Shown here piece after piece: positions 34,030-41,782 of a DNA stretch of 64,000 nt. The translations under genes were made by a program, and so were the position numbers. The stretch is taken from assembly GCA_964501905.1 (NCBI GenBank), contig CAZCTW010000003.1, forward strand, positions 116,784 to 180,783. The letters run 5' to 3'. Numbering within the stretch: the stretch's first letter is position 1; the number at the start of each line of letters is the position of its first letter. Below the pieces are notes generated by a model that was not told the DNA's origin, ran no database searches, and worked only from the letters and a program-made list of their open reading frames with translations. Source of the stretch: B69-G16 sp964501905. GTDB lineage: Archaea > Thermoproteota > Thermoprotei > Thermofilales > B69-G16.

Positions 34030-35189
34030 TCAAGATAAAAAGAGCAAAATTTGAAGAAGTAAAGATAGAGGGCAACTTGCTCATTATAGGAGGCTTAGCC
34101 GAATATTCTCTCGTAGAGATGCTCTTATCCGGAAAACTAGGTAGGTCATGTACTGTGGTAGATTTCGACGGTTATCTAGCTGAAATTTTATGCTCCTCTA
34201 ATATAGGAGTGGAAATAGAACACGTAGGAGAGTTACTTAAGAAAATGATAGAAAAAATGGACGACGAAGTTATCTTTTTTAAAATTGCCGAGTACGTTAG
34301 ACATTTTCTAAGAACAAGCTCTATAGTGATCCCATATACGGACCTTTTAAAAGAAAATGTTGCCGATTACGCAAGCATTTTTATAAATGAAAATGCATAT
34401 CACGAAGCATGCTATATCGCTAGACTCTTCGATATATTATTCGACATTAAAATCTGTAGTTTTTATAAAGAAACAAGAAAAAACGATACTGTATTCGTAG
34501 TATCTTTTAGAGAATTGCCATTTAACTTAAAACGGTTCTCACTAATTCTAGCCTTAGATCATCTCTCGAAAAAGGCGAAGACAACAATAATTATACCAAT
34601 TAGCATATTCGGTGCTTTTAACAAAGAAGAATATTGGGGCGTAGTAGCCCCCCTACTATATAAAATCTGTCTTAAAAATAGGCTAGTCCTAATTGGCGAC
34701 GCCATACCCGGTCATCATATAAATTACCTGCTGAAGCTTGACTCACTAGTTATCGCTGGCAGAATCTTTCACAGGGATTTAAACATTCTCTCCCAAATTT
34801 TCCCTCAACTAAAATATGCCAAGGAGATAATAGGTCGAGAGAAAAGTATTGTAGTAATTTCTCGAGAAGCAATTTTCGCTATAGAAGATGTGGCAAGTAT
34901 TCCTGAGTACGACCAAGACTTATGTATAAACTATAACCTTTCTAAAAATCCGACAATCGATGCTTTTACTTTTAAAATTTTAAAAATTTTAAATGTTAAC
35001 CCGGCAGCTAAAGAAGATCTTATCGCATATTTATTAAAGAATGGGGATGAGAAGAAAGCCTTAGAGTCATTTGATCAAATTCTAACCCATAGATTAGCTA
35101 TCGAGTACATAGGGAAAGATGGAAGATGCTGGCTTAGGATAACTCCGAAAGGGCGTCTTCTTCTAGCGAAAGGTGGGAGCCGTGGCTAG
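34026..35189 (+). CDS. Hypothetical cassette protein with C-terminal winged helix
   Basis: 387 residues; TTG start with AGGTGA at 34012. The order of strands (NLLIIGGLAEYSLVEMLL, CTVVDFDGYLAEIL, TTIIIPISIFGAF, RLVLIGDAIPGHHINYLL, SLVIAGRIFHRDLNIL) recalls a HerA/FtsK-type P-loop fold, yet no GK(S/T) is present, so it could not bind ATP in the usual way. The last 90 residues read as a winged helix (LKILNVNPAAKEDLIAYLL, GRCWLRITPKGRLLL). The family is not recognised and the P-loop resemblance is tentative. It overlaps both neighbours. Confidence 0.65.
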   Translation: MIKIKRAKFEEVKIEGNLLIIGGLAEYSLVEMLLSGKLGRSCTVVDFDGYLAEILCSSNIGVEIEHVGELLKKMIEKMDDEVIFFKIAEYVRHFLRTSSIVIPYTDLLKENVADYASIFINENAYHEACYIARLFDILFDIKICSFYKETRKNDTVFVVSFRELPFNLKRFSLILALDHLSKKAKTTIIIPISIFGAFNKEEYWGVVAPLLYKICLKNRLVLIGDAIPGHHINYLLKLDSLVIAGRIFHRDLNILSQIFPQLKYAKEIIGREKSIVVISREAIFAIEDVASIPEYDQDLCINYNLSKNPTIDAFTFKILKILNVNPAAKEDLIAYLLKNGDEKKALESFDQILTHRLAIEYIGKDGRCWLRITPKGRLLLAKGGSRG

Positions 35190-36156
35190 CGTAGTTGTCT
35201 GTATAGGGCAGAAAATACCTAAACTGAATAACGTAGTTTACTTGACACCATTAGGCGAAAATCCCCTACCCTCGTTTTTCCCTGGTCATTGCCTGCCAAT
35301 AATTTTGAAGAGTCTAGAGTTAGATGGATGGCTCTCCAGGAGGGAGTTCAATGAAATCGCCGAATTAATATCTGATGATAAAGAAGATGAATATATTAGC
35401 TTTGAAAAACTAGAGGCTTGCTGGGGAGAGCCATTCAAAACAATTAGGAGATTCTTCTACGGAAATAAAATCTTAACTTCAGACTCCATGCTTGAGGACA
35501 AAACTCCCAGCTACTGGATAGTTCCTTGCTTCGCTACATTATCAATAGCTTTAGCCGTATCGCTTTTCGAAAATGGCTTAGCCATCGCTTGGGTGGATTT
35601 ATTCGATGAAAGACAGAGGCGCTATATATTAAACTTGCTGGCGGGGAGAGGTTCTGAATATTATTTATGTACCTTAAGTGAGCATACCGAATTTCTATCC
35701 GCTGCTAATAAGTTGATACTGGATGTGGAGGTCATAAATCCATCTTCGTTAAAACTCACTACTCTACGGGTAAATTTTGAGAAAAATAAGAGCGGGCTTA
35801 TCGAGCTAGTAAAGAATCATGGCGTATGGATACCCACGGAAAGAATTTACGAATCTTTAAATCTAAATGGAGGATGTATACCCAGGTTGCCTAGAAAGAT
35901 AAATTACCTTAAGTTACTTTTTGGGGAGGATTCTGCCCTTATCCACGATATTCTCGACGAATTATTAAATAATATGCCCGTATCTCTTTCAGTTTTCCTA
36001 AGTATTCTAAGAGAATACTTTAGAGATGCTAGGAAGGCGGCTCAAGTATACCGCAAAATGCTCGGCTTTAAGATAATCTCGGTATCCCAAGCAAACGTCT
36101 ACATAACCTATAGGGGGGTGAAGCTTTATGAAAACTACCTCGAAGCGAGTGCTTGA
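35182..36156 (+). CDS. Hypothetical cassette protein
   Basis: 324 residues from GTG 35182, placed 4 bases after GGTGGG; GTG 35173 in frame is the alternative. The N-terminal 60 residues (VVVCIGQKIPKLNNVVYL, FFPGHCLPIILKSLELDGWL) and the middle (WIVPCFATLSIALAVSLF, GLAIAWVDLFDERQRRYIL) are alpha/beta; the C-terminal 100 residues are helical and may form a winged-helix domain (FLSILREYFRDARKAAQVY). No known motif. It overlaps the SWIM gene by 29 bases. Confidence 0.6.
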   Translation: MASVVVCIGQKIPKLNNVVYLTPLGENPLPSFFPGHCLPIILKSLELDGWLSRREFNEIAELISDDKEDEYISFEKLEACWGEPFKTIRRFFYGNKILTSDSMLEDKTPSYWIVPCFATLSIALAVSLFENGLAIAWVDLFDERQRRYILNLLAGRGSEYYLCTLSEHTEFLSAANKLILDVEVINPSSLKLTTLRVNFEKNKSGLIELVKNHGVWIPTERIYESLNLNGGCIPRLPRKINYLKLLFGEDSALIHDILDELLNNMPVSLSVFLSILREYFRDARKAAQVYRKMLGFKIISVSQANVYITYRGVKLYENYLEASA

Positions 36157-36619
36157 TTACAGGAAAGCGAAGATGATTGCTAGGGAGATAATGTCATCTG
36201 TTTTACGTTTTTACTCTGATTACCAAGCAGAAAGAGACGCCGAGCGAATATCGAGAAGATATGGAATTAGTTACAGAAAAACCCTAGTTTTCATTCGGGC
36301 TCTAAACAGACTGAAGTGTAAATTCCCCGATAAAGGCGAATCTTGGCTTGTAAGAGCAGCTATCAGAGTAGCGGCGGGAGTGGATAGGGTTGGAAGAAAC
36401 AAATGGAGAGTTCCTGGATTGAGGGAGTTAGGAGATGCCTATGCATGGTATCTAGTTAAGTACAGCGGGAGATTTAGGACGTATATCTGCGATTGCTATT
36501 TTCACTATGGAGGAGTCTATAGGGAACGTAGTGTGTGCACACACATTGCGGCTGTTATAGTATACAGAGAGATGAATAGCCTATTACATGAATTTATGGA
36601 GAGTGAAGATTATGGGTGA
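36128..36619 (+). CDS. SWIM zinc-finger protein, Shu2/SWS1-like
   Basis: 163 residues; ATG preceded by GGGGGGTG with a 7-base spacer. The N-terminal 100 residues are helical and basic. The SWIM domain has C121-x-C123, 13 residues, C137-x-H139-xx-A142, including the extra alanine (CxHxxA) reported as invariant in eukaryotic Shu2/SWS1. Those proteins pair with Rad51 paralogues to promote Rad51 filament formation. Here the gene overlaps a RadA paralogue by 8 bases. Zinc binding and a mediator role follow from the family; partnership with the paralogue is inferred from coupling. Confidence 0.82.
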   Translation: MKTTSKRVLDYRKAKMIAREIMSSVLRFYSDYQAERDAERISRRYGISYRKTLVFIRALNRLKCKFPDKGESWLVRAAIRVAAGVDRVGRNKWRVPGLRELGDAYAWYLVKYSGRFRTYICDCYFHYGGVYRERSVCTHIAAVIVYREMNSLLHEFMESEDYG

Positions 36620-37583
36620 GGAAAGAAGGGGGAAAACAGAAATTAAAGAATTATTAAACTATTCAGGAATAGGCAGAATTACTCTTCAAAAACTTTCTAA
36701 AGCAGGCATTAACTACGTCCACGAATTACTACTATTCAATCCCGAAGAGATAATGGAGCTAGCCGATATAGATATAGAAAAAGCTTCTCGGATAATTAGG
36801 TTAGCGCGAAGAATCGTAGGTAAGAGGATTAAAGCGTTAAACGCTCTAGAGTACGAGAACGTTATGGATTCCCGCGATTGCTTCACTACAGGCGTAGAAT
36901 CTATCGATGGAATGCTCGGCGGAGGTATAGCCATATGGGATATATACGAATTTGCGGGAGAGTACGGAAGCGGAAAAACCCAATTCTGTCATCAATTAGC
37001 TGTAACCGTACAATTACCTAGAGATAAGCGAGGGCTTGAGAGCAAAGCGGTTTACGTTGATACCGAAGGTACGTTCAGTCCTAGCAGAATACGCGATATT
37101 GCTTCAAGATTTAAAATAGACGAGAAGGAGACCTTGAGAAATGTTCTCGTTTATCGACCTATTAACGTAACTGAACTCGAGGAATTAGTAGTTGAAGATA
37201 TGCGATCAATATTGAATTCTGGAGTAAAACTAATTCTAATAGATAGCATAATAGCCCTCTACAGAGCAGAGTTTAAGGGACGGGAGTGGTTAGCCCGACG
37301 TCAACAAAGAATAAACTACCTAATTGATTGGTTAAAAAGATACGCCAGCATATACGGTGTTGCAGTAGTTTATACGAACCAAGTCTTAAGTCAACCAGTC
37401 CCCTGGGGAGTAGCCTATAAGATTCCGGCCGGAGGGAATATAATAGCGCACGCGGCGACCCACCGTTTTCTCTTACGCCGTACCCAGGACAAGTGGGCTG
37501 TAGAATGTATAGATAGTCCTAGAATAGCTAGGGGTTCCTCGGCATCTTTTAAAATTACGAAAAATGGCATGGAGGAAGTCTGA
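36612..37583 (+). CDS. RadA paralogue of the SWIM cassette
   Basis: 323 residues from ATG 36612, overlapping the SWIM stop; ATG 36588 is a less likely start. An HhH domain (residues 14-70, LLNYSGIGRITLQKLSKAGI) precedes the RecA core with Walker A GEYGSGKT (116-123), Walker B LILIDS, the LARRQQRINYLIDWL helix and a RadA-like PAGGNIIAHAATHRFLLRR. It is diverged from canonical RadA at 56 kb (NQVLSQPVPWGVAYK in L2 instead of NHVLASPDVFIGNP), suggesting a specialised recombination factor. Its stop overlaps the nuclease start as TGATG. Confidence 0.88.
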   Translation: MGEERRGKTEIKELLNYSGIGRITLQKLSKAGINYVHELLLFNPEEIMELADIDIEKASRIIRLARRIVGKRIKALNALEYENVMDSRDCFTTGVESIDGMLGGGIAIWDIYEFAGEYGSGKTQFCHQLAVTVQLPRDKRGLESKAVYVDTEGTFSPSRIRDIASRFKIDEKETLRNVLVYRPINVTELEELVVEDMRSILNSGVKLILIDSIIALYRAEFKGREWLARRQQRINYLIDWLKRYASIYGVAVVYTNQVLSQPVPWGVAYKIPAGGNIIAHAATHRFLLRRTQDKWAVECIDSPRIARGSSASFKITKNGMEEV

Positions 37584-38107
37584 TGAATTGCTTATCCTTT
37601 ATATCCTCTATACTTAGAAATTTCGAGATAGCCAGAGAGAGCGAGAACTCTTATACGGTGACCGAACTGGCTAAAGCTTTATCGAGTCCCCGATCCCACG
37701 GGGTTGGGGCTAAAACTGGGATTAAAGTTCACAATTTCTGGGGGGATCCTTTCGAAATAGCTAGAATAGAGGATTATTTCTGTCCTTTTCCTCTAGCATG
37801 TAGGCTCAAGGAATATTGGATTTACGGAGTCGCGGACTTAGTGAGATTTCGTAAATGTCTGCCAGTTGAGGTCGTGGAAGTGAAAAGCTATGAGAAATAT
37901 GGTAAATACGAGAGGCTCCAAGTAATCTTCTATTCCTATATTGCCTATGAAGCCTTTCTTAGGAAAAGTGTACCCTCGGCCTTTCTCGTGCTTGGTTGGA
38001 ACGGTAGATTTTTTAAGAAAAAAGTATTAGTAGAGTGGAGTCCCTCTATCGCTCGCCAATTAATTCTTCAGGCAGTCAATAGGAAAAGAATAAAACGAAA
38101 AATATAA
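37583..38107 (+). CDS. PD-(D/E)XK nuclease, RecB/Cas4-like
   Basis: 174 residues; GGAGGA ribosome binding site and 1-base overlap with the RadA paralogue. The catalytic pattern is D85 (YGVADLVRF), E99-V-K101 (VVEVKSY) and Q113-xxx-Y117 (RLQVIFYSYIAYE), matching RecB/AddB/Cas4-type nucleases. The four Fe-S Cys of true Cas4 are not evident and no cas genes are near. Family members resect or trim DNA ends. Position at the end of the SWIM-RadA cassette suggests end processing for that pathway. Confidence 0.8.
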   Translation: MNCLSFISSILRNFEIARESENSYTVTELAKALSSPRSHGVGAKTGIKVHNFWGDPFEIARIEDYFCPFPLACRLKEYWIYGVADLVRFRKCLPVEVVEVKSYEKYGKYERLQVIFYSYIAYEAFLRKSVPSAFLVLGWNGRFFKKKVLVEWSPSIARQLILQAVNRKRIKRKI

Positions 38108-38118
38108 TTATTCTACTG

Positions 38119-38625
38119 ATGTCCTCTGCAGAATTCGATGAGGAAACCTTGAAGGTTGCTAGCCACGAGGCGCGTCTGGCTATTTTAAAGATCTTAAAAG
38201 ATAAGAAAACAGCTTCAATAAACGATATTGCTGAAATATTGAATAAGCACAGATCCACAGTGAATAGGCATATTTTAAAACTCGTTGATGTGGGTTTAGT
38301 TGAGAGAACAGAGATTTTTAAGGGGTCCTTTGTGTATTCGCTCTCACCCAAAGGGCTCGCTTTAGTGGAGCATGTAGAGAAATACGGTACTATGCCCGAA
38401 GTAAAGGTGAGGGTTATTAAGGAGAAAAAAGTGTTAAGGTACCCAACCTACTGGTTAAGAATACTAGCTTACGGCATACCATTTTTCTTTATTATAGTTG
38501 GTGTCATGGGCTTAGTGGTGAAGACAGGCAGGCCGATTAGCTTTTTATCTAGGATAATATGGTTTGTTGTGTTTTTGCTGTTATCCCTAGTTTCATTAAA
38601 AATCATTAAGAGAATCACACAATAA
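38119..38625 (+). CDS. Membrane-anchored winged-helix (ArsR-like) regulator
   Basis: 168 residues. Residues 10-80 are a winged helix (ARLAILKILKDKKTASINDI, HRSTVNRHILKLVDVGLV) followed by a short linker and two transmembrane helices (ILAYGIPFFFIIVGVMGLVV, IIWFVVFLLLSLVSL). Such fusions sense membrane or envelope signals while binding DNA. It begins 11 bases after the nuclease gene and could control the cassette. Stops abut the facing wHTH gene exactly. Confidence 0.82.
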   Translation: MSSAEFDEETLKVASHEARLAILKILKDKKTASINDIAEILNKHRSTVNRHILKLVDVGLVERTEIFKGSFVYSLSPKGLALVEHVEKYGTMPEVKVRVIKEKKVLRYPTYWLRILAYGIPFFFIIVGVMGLVVKTGRPISFLSRIIWFVVFLLLSLVSLKIIKRITQ

Positions 38626-39591
38626 TTAACTAATAAATTTTAAAGTATAGCTCAAATAAAACAGCAAGAACACTACTATAAATGCTCTATCCTTACTCAT
38701 CTCCTTATAAATAGCTATAGTAGCAGTTAAAAAACCTATGCTGAAAACTTGCAGTATTCTGTATACAATAGCGGAAATTAGAGTGAGAAATAACCCGTCT
38801 CCTAAAGCTATGGTTAACATTCTATTTATTAAAGGGTAGGCTAAGAGTGGAGTTAAAGCACTAAGTAGAGAGAGAAAAAACTCAGGTCTTATACGAGACC
38901 TACTACCCATGATAAACGTAACTAGCTCCACAAAACCCACGATCACAATCCAACTCCACAAATTTTTCAACATAGAAAAGGTAGAGCGGTCTACGCTAAA
39001 TGAGAAGATCTGTACCATTGGAGCATCGGGTAGCTCCGAGTACTCGAGTATATCTAGGTGGAGGTTTGTGAAGAGAGAAGTGTAAATTATTAGAGCGATT
39101 GGAATCAGCGAAACTAAAATCGCTAGAATGATATTTTTATAGAAACTGGTGAACAATGATTCTGGAAGAAGTATCGGCTCGATGTATTTATGATAAAACA
39201 GGTAGATAGAGTTTTTCCTTCGCATGATATAATTAAGTCTCCTTGATTCCTCTACTAGCACCTTGTATACTTTTTTGCCTTCTTCTGTGAGAGCGTACTT
39301 TTTATCTTCACACTGATATACTAATCCTTTAAGATGATCTAAGTTGTAGTAGAGGTTGCCGACGCTCATTTTTAGGGAGCGGCGTAATTGGGTAAAGCTA
39401 ACTCGTCCATGGTTACCAATAAACTCTATGATGCGCCTTTTGTTAGGATTTCCCAGAATCTCGTATATTCGCTCTATGGGGCTCTCCTCGCTTTTCGCCG
39501 CCGATAATTTTCTCTTCTTCCTAGCAGGCATATCTATCACTGCAGGCGTAATGCCGTGTGAATCGTGTAATAATAATTCCTTAGTTTTCAT
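38626..39591 (-). CDS. Winged-helix regulator with multi-pass membrane domain
   Basis: 321 residues. The N-terminal wHTH (about 35-110, NKRRIIEFIGNHGRVSFTQL, SVGNLYYNLDHLKGL) is followed by about five or six transmembrane helices from residue 150 (IILAILVSLIPIALIIYTSL, IVIVGFVELVTFIM, and a C-terminal FIVVFLLFYLSYTL). A different architecture from its convergent neighbour, with more membrane spans. Ligand unknown. Confidence 0.82.
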   Translation of the reverse strand: MKTKELLLHDSHGITPAVIDMPARKKRKLSAAKSEESPIERIYEILGNPNKRRIIEFIGNHGRVSFTQLRRSLKMSVGNLYYNLDHLKGLVYQCEDKKYALTEEGKKVYKVLVEESRRLNYIMRRKNSIYLFYHKYIEPILLPESLFTSFYKNIILAILVSLIPIALIIYTSLFTNLHLDILEYSELPDAPMVQIFSFSVDRSTFSMLKNLWSWIVIVGFVELVTFIMGSRSRIRPEFFLSLLSALTPLLAYPLINRMLTIALGDGLFLTLISAIVYRILQVFSIGFLTATIAIYKEMSKDRAFIVVFLLFYLSYTLKFIS

Positions 39592-39692
39592 TAAATACTT
39601 TTACTCGTCTACTAGTTAGTGATAGCATACAATTTTTATCTACATTCTCCATATTATTCTACTTAGCTAGGTTGGTGAAGCGGAGTGTGAAG

Positions 39693-40427
39693 ATGCATCT
39701 AGGAGTAAGAGTAAAACTCTCTGACAACATTGAAAGAGATATCGAAAGTAGATATAGCAAGATATCTAGCTACTACTGGGGAATATGTTTCAATAGTTTA
39801 ACAGTTTTGAGAGAGATAGGAGTCGACGAGATCGTAGATCCGCTGTTAGATAGAAAAATACTCGTTTATGCTGTATATCTGCCTTCCTTCAAGCGGTTGA
39901 ATAGCGCGATACTAGATGTTTTAGAGAAAGCAGCTATAATAGCCGACGAGCTAGCAGCAAAACTATTAGTGTACCCGGTAACGCCGACTCGTTTAGAACT
40001 AATGAAGAAGGAGCGATTTCTCGAGAGAGTTTTTAAATTAATCTCAAGTTACTACCTAAAACTATGTTTTAATATTAGGCATAGCAGGCAAGGTATTAGG
40101 AAAGCCTTTAATACAATCTCTGACTTTACCGGGGGGGTTTTCTATTTTTCTCTAGAATCTCTACCTGAAAATACCACTAAAAATATACTAGAGGCTGTCG
40201 ATTCTATATTTGGTTTGCTAAAAATTATACATATAAATGAGAAAGAGTTAGTTATTTTGATGAATAATCCGGATAGACTATTGAAATATTATGAGCTTAT
40301 AAATCATTTAGTACAAAGAGGTTTTGAAGGTTTTATTACTATAGATTATGGAGAAGGTGAGTACTTTTATAGGTTCACAGACATAATCGAGCAACATATT
40401 AGACTGGCTTACGAGAGGTTGATCTAG
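39693..40427 (+). CDS. TIM-barrel protein, AP-endonuclease-2/sugar-isomerase-like
   Basis: 244 residues from ATG 39693 (GGAG at 39682-39685); GTG 39687, GTG 39675 and TTG 39672 are alternatives. Alternating strands and helices (HLGVRVKL, KILVYAVYLPSF, AKLLVYPVTP, KLCFNIRHSRQG, GVFYFSLESLPE, KIIHINEKE, GFITIDYGEG) fit the xylose-isomerase-like TIM barrel, but metal-binding His/Glu/Asp residues are only partly conserved. One base separates it from the prenyltransferase gene. Function unassigned. Confidence 0.65.
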   Translation: MHLGVRVKLSDNIERDIESRYSKISSYYWGICFNSLTVLREIGVDEIVDPLLDRKILVYAVYLPSFKRLNSAILDVLEKAAIIADELAAKLLVYPVTPTRLELMKKERFLERVFKLISSYYLKLCFNIRHSRQGIRKAFNTISDFTGGVFYFSLESLPENTTKNILEAVDSIFGLLKIIHINEKELVILMNNPDRLLKYYELINHLVQRGFEGFITIDYGEGEYFYRFTDIIEQHIRLAYERLI

Positions 40428-40428
40428 G

Positions 40429-41223
40429 TTGCTGAGTAAAATCCTAAGGTACGTATTAAAAACTTTACGTATGTATAAGCTATACGAGCGTATGTTGCTT
40501 GCAGAGATTAAAAAAGCTCAGATGCCGACGCATGTTGCCATAATTCTTGACGGCAATAGAAGATGGGCTAGAAAACAGGGCATGGAGCCATGGTATGGAC
40601 ATTTACGCGGAGCGGAAAAAGCCGAGGAAGTATTGGATTGGTGTCTGGATCTAGGCATAAAAATAGTCACCATGTATGTCCTTTCAACGGAAAATTTAAA
40701 AAGAGAGAAAAAGGAATTAAGTAAACTTTTCGAAATTATAGAAGGTTATCTTAAAAAAGCTTTAAACAGCGAGAAAATTCATAAACATAAGGTAAGGGTA
40801 AAAGCTATCGGGAAGCTAGAACTGCTTCCCGAAAACATACGCAACCTCATTAAACAGCTCGAGGAAAAAACTTCTAATTATAATTCACACTACCTTAACA
40901 TAGCTATAGCGTATGGAGGTCGTACAGAAATAGTAGAAGCAGTTAAAAAAATAGCTAAAGATGTAAAAGAGGGAAAAAGGAGAATAGACGAAATCAATGA
41001 AGAAATATTCGAACAATACTTGTTCACATCTCACCTGCCTAAACAATCTCCCGATCTGGTTATAAGAACTAGCGGCGAGGAGCGGCTTAGCAATTTCCTG
41101 CTATGGCAATCGGCCTACTCAGAGCTGGTATTTATGGATGTTTACTGGCCTGAGTTTAGGAAAATAGACTTACTACGGGCCATAAGGATATATCAGCAAC
41201 GGCATAGAAGATTCGGCCGTTAG
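40429..41223 (+). CDS. uppS: cis-Prenyltransferase (polyprenyl/undecaprenyl diphosphate synthase type)
   Basis: 264 residues; TTG start. Catalytic region HVAIILDGNRRWARKQG, then GAEKAEEVLDWCLDLGI, YVLSTENLKRE, LNIAIAYGGRTEIVEA and the C-terminal DLVIRTSGEERLSNFLLWQ and EFRKIDLLRAI are all family signatures. In archaea it builds the long-chain polyprenyl diphosphate that becomes dolichol phosphate for glycosylation. A dolichol-kinase-like gene lies at 57 kb. Confidence 0.95.
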   Translation: MLSKILRYVLKTLRMYKLYERMLLAEIKKAQMPTHVAIILDGNRRWARKQGMEPWYGHLRGAEKAEEVLDWCLDLGIKIVTMYVLSTENLKREKKELSKLFEIIEGYLKKALNSEKIHKHKVRVKAIGKLELLPENIRNLIKQLEEKTSNYNSHYLNIAIAYGGRTEIVEAVKKIAKDVKEGKRRIDEINEEIFEQYLFTSHLPKQSPDLVIRTSGEERLSNFLLWQSAYSELVFMDVYWPEFRKIDLLRAIRIYQQRHRRFGR

Positions 41224-41243
41224 TAAATCCGCTAGAAGTCAAA

Positions 41244-41262
41244 AACCCTGATTTTCAGGGTT
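41244..41262 (+). terminator. Perfect 8-bp hairpin after uppS
   Basis: AACCCTGA-TTT-TCAGGGTT is a perfect inverted repeat 21 bases after the uppS stop. It is not followed by a long T run, so it may be a processing or stability element rather than a terminator. The gap to 41326 otherwise holds only an AT-rich promoter-like stretch near 41283-41296. Confidence 0.45.
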
Positions 41263-41326
41263 AAGTTATTAATTACTTCGCGCTATTATTTTAAATCGGA
41301 AAGAGTAAACTTTAGTGGGGATAGTC

Positions 41327-41764
41327 ATGGCTTACGATTTAAAAGTGTTCAGGAGCTTTGAAGAATTATTGAAATATTTAGATGGTGAAATCGCTAGATT
41401 GACCGATAGATTAAACAAGTTAAGCGGTTACTATGCTAGGCTTAAGGAAAAAGCCGAAAAAATACGGCAATTAGAGGAGGCTATAAGTAGAATTGTAGGC
41501 GAGAGTCCTCCACCAATAAGGGAAATCGATCTCATGGGAGTAAAAGTTGTTGTCGATGCGAGAGCTATAGATGAAATGAAAGTTTTAGAGGAAGTTCTAA
41601 CTTCGACAGAAGATGTATTGAATGCTATGAGAAAGGCTAGAAAAGTCTTAGAACCCCTTGCTAAATCGCTTGCAACCCCGAGGGGGGGTTTTGAAGGCAT
41701 AGATATACTCGTTGAAACTCTGAATGGAATACCTATAAGGGTTTTGCTAAGAACTCGCACGTAA
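41327..41764 (+). CDS. Coiled-coil hypothetical protein
   Basis: 145 residues from ATG 41327, which has GGGGAT upstream; GTG 41315 is an alternative. The first 55 residues form a coiled coil (FEELLKYLDGEIARLTDRLN, ARLKEKAEKIRQLEEAIS). A small domain follows (DLMGVKVVVDARAIDEMKVL) and a strand-rich end (IPIRVLLRTRT). No recognised family. The secreted thioredoxin-like protein gene begins 18 bases later. Confidence 0.6.
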   Translation: MAYDLKVFRSFEELLKYLDGEIARLTDRLNKLSGYYARLKEKAEKIRQLEEAISRIVGESPPPIREIDLMGVKVVVDARAIDEMKVLEEVLTSTEDVLNAMRKARKVLEPLAKSLATPRGGFEGIDILVETLNGIPIRVLLRTRT

Positions 41765-41782
41765 CAAAATTTTAGTGAAAAT

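Noticed and set aside
37583..38107. Cas4 of a CRISPR system
   Set aside because: The QxxxY nuclease pattern fits, but the four cluster Cys are not evident and no CRISPR repeats or cas genes are in the window.
41668..41690. CCCCGAGGGGGGG hairpin inside the coiled-coil gene
   Set aside because: Lies in coding sequence and is explained by Pro-Arg-Gly-Gly codons; no regulatory context.
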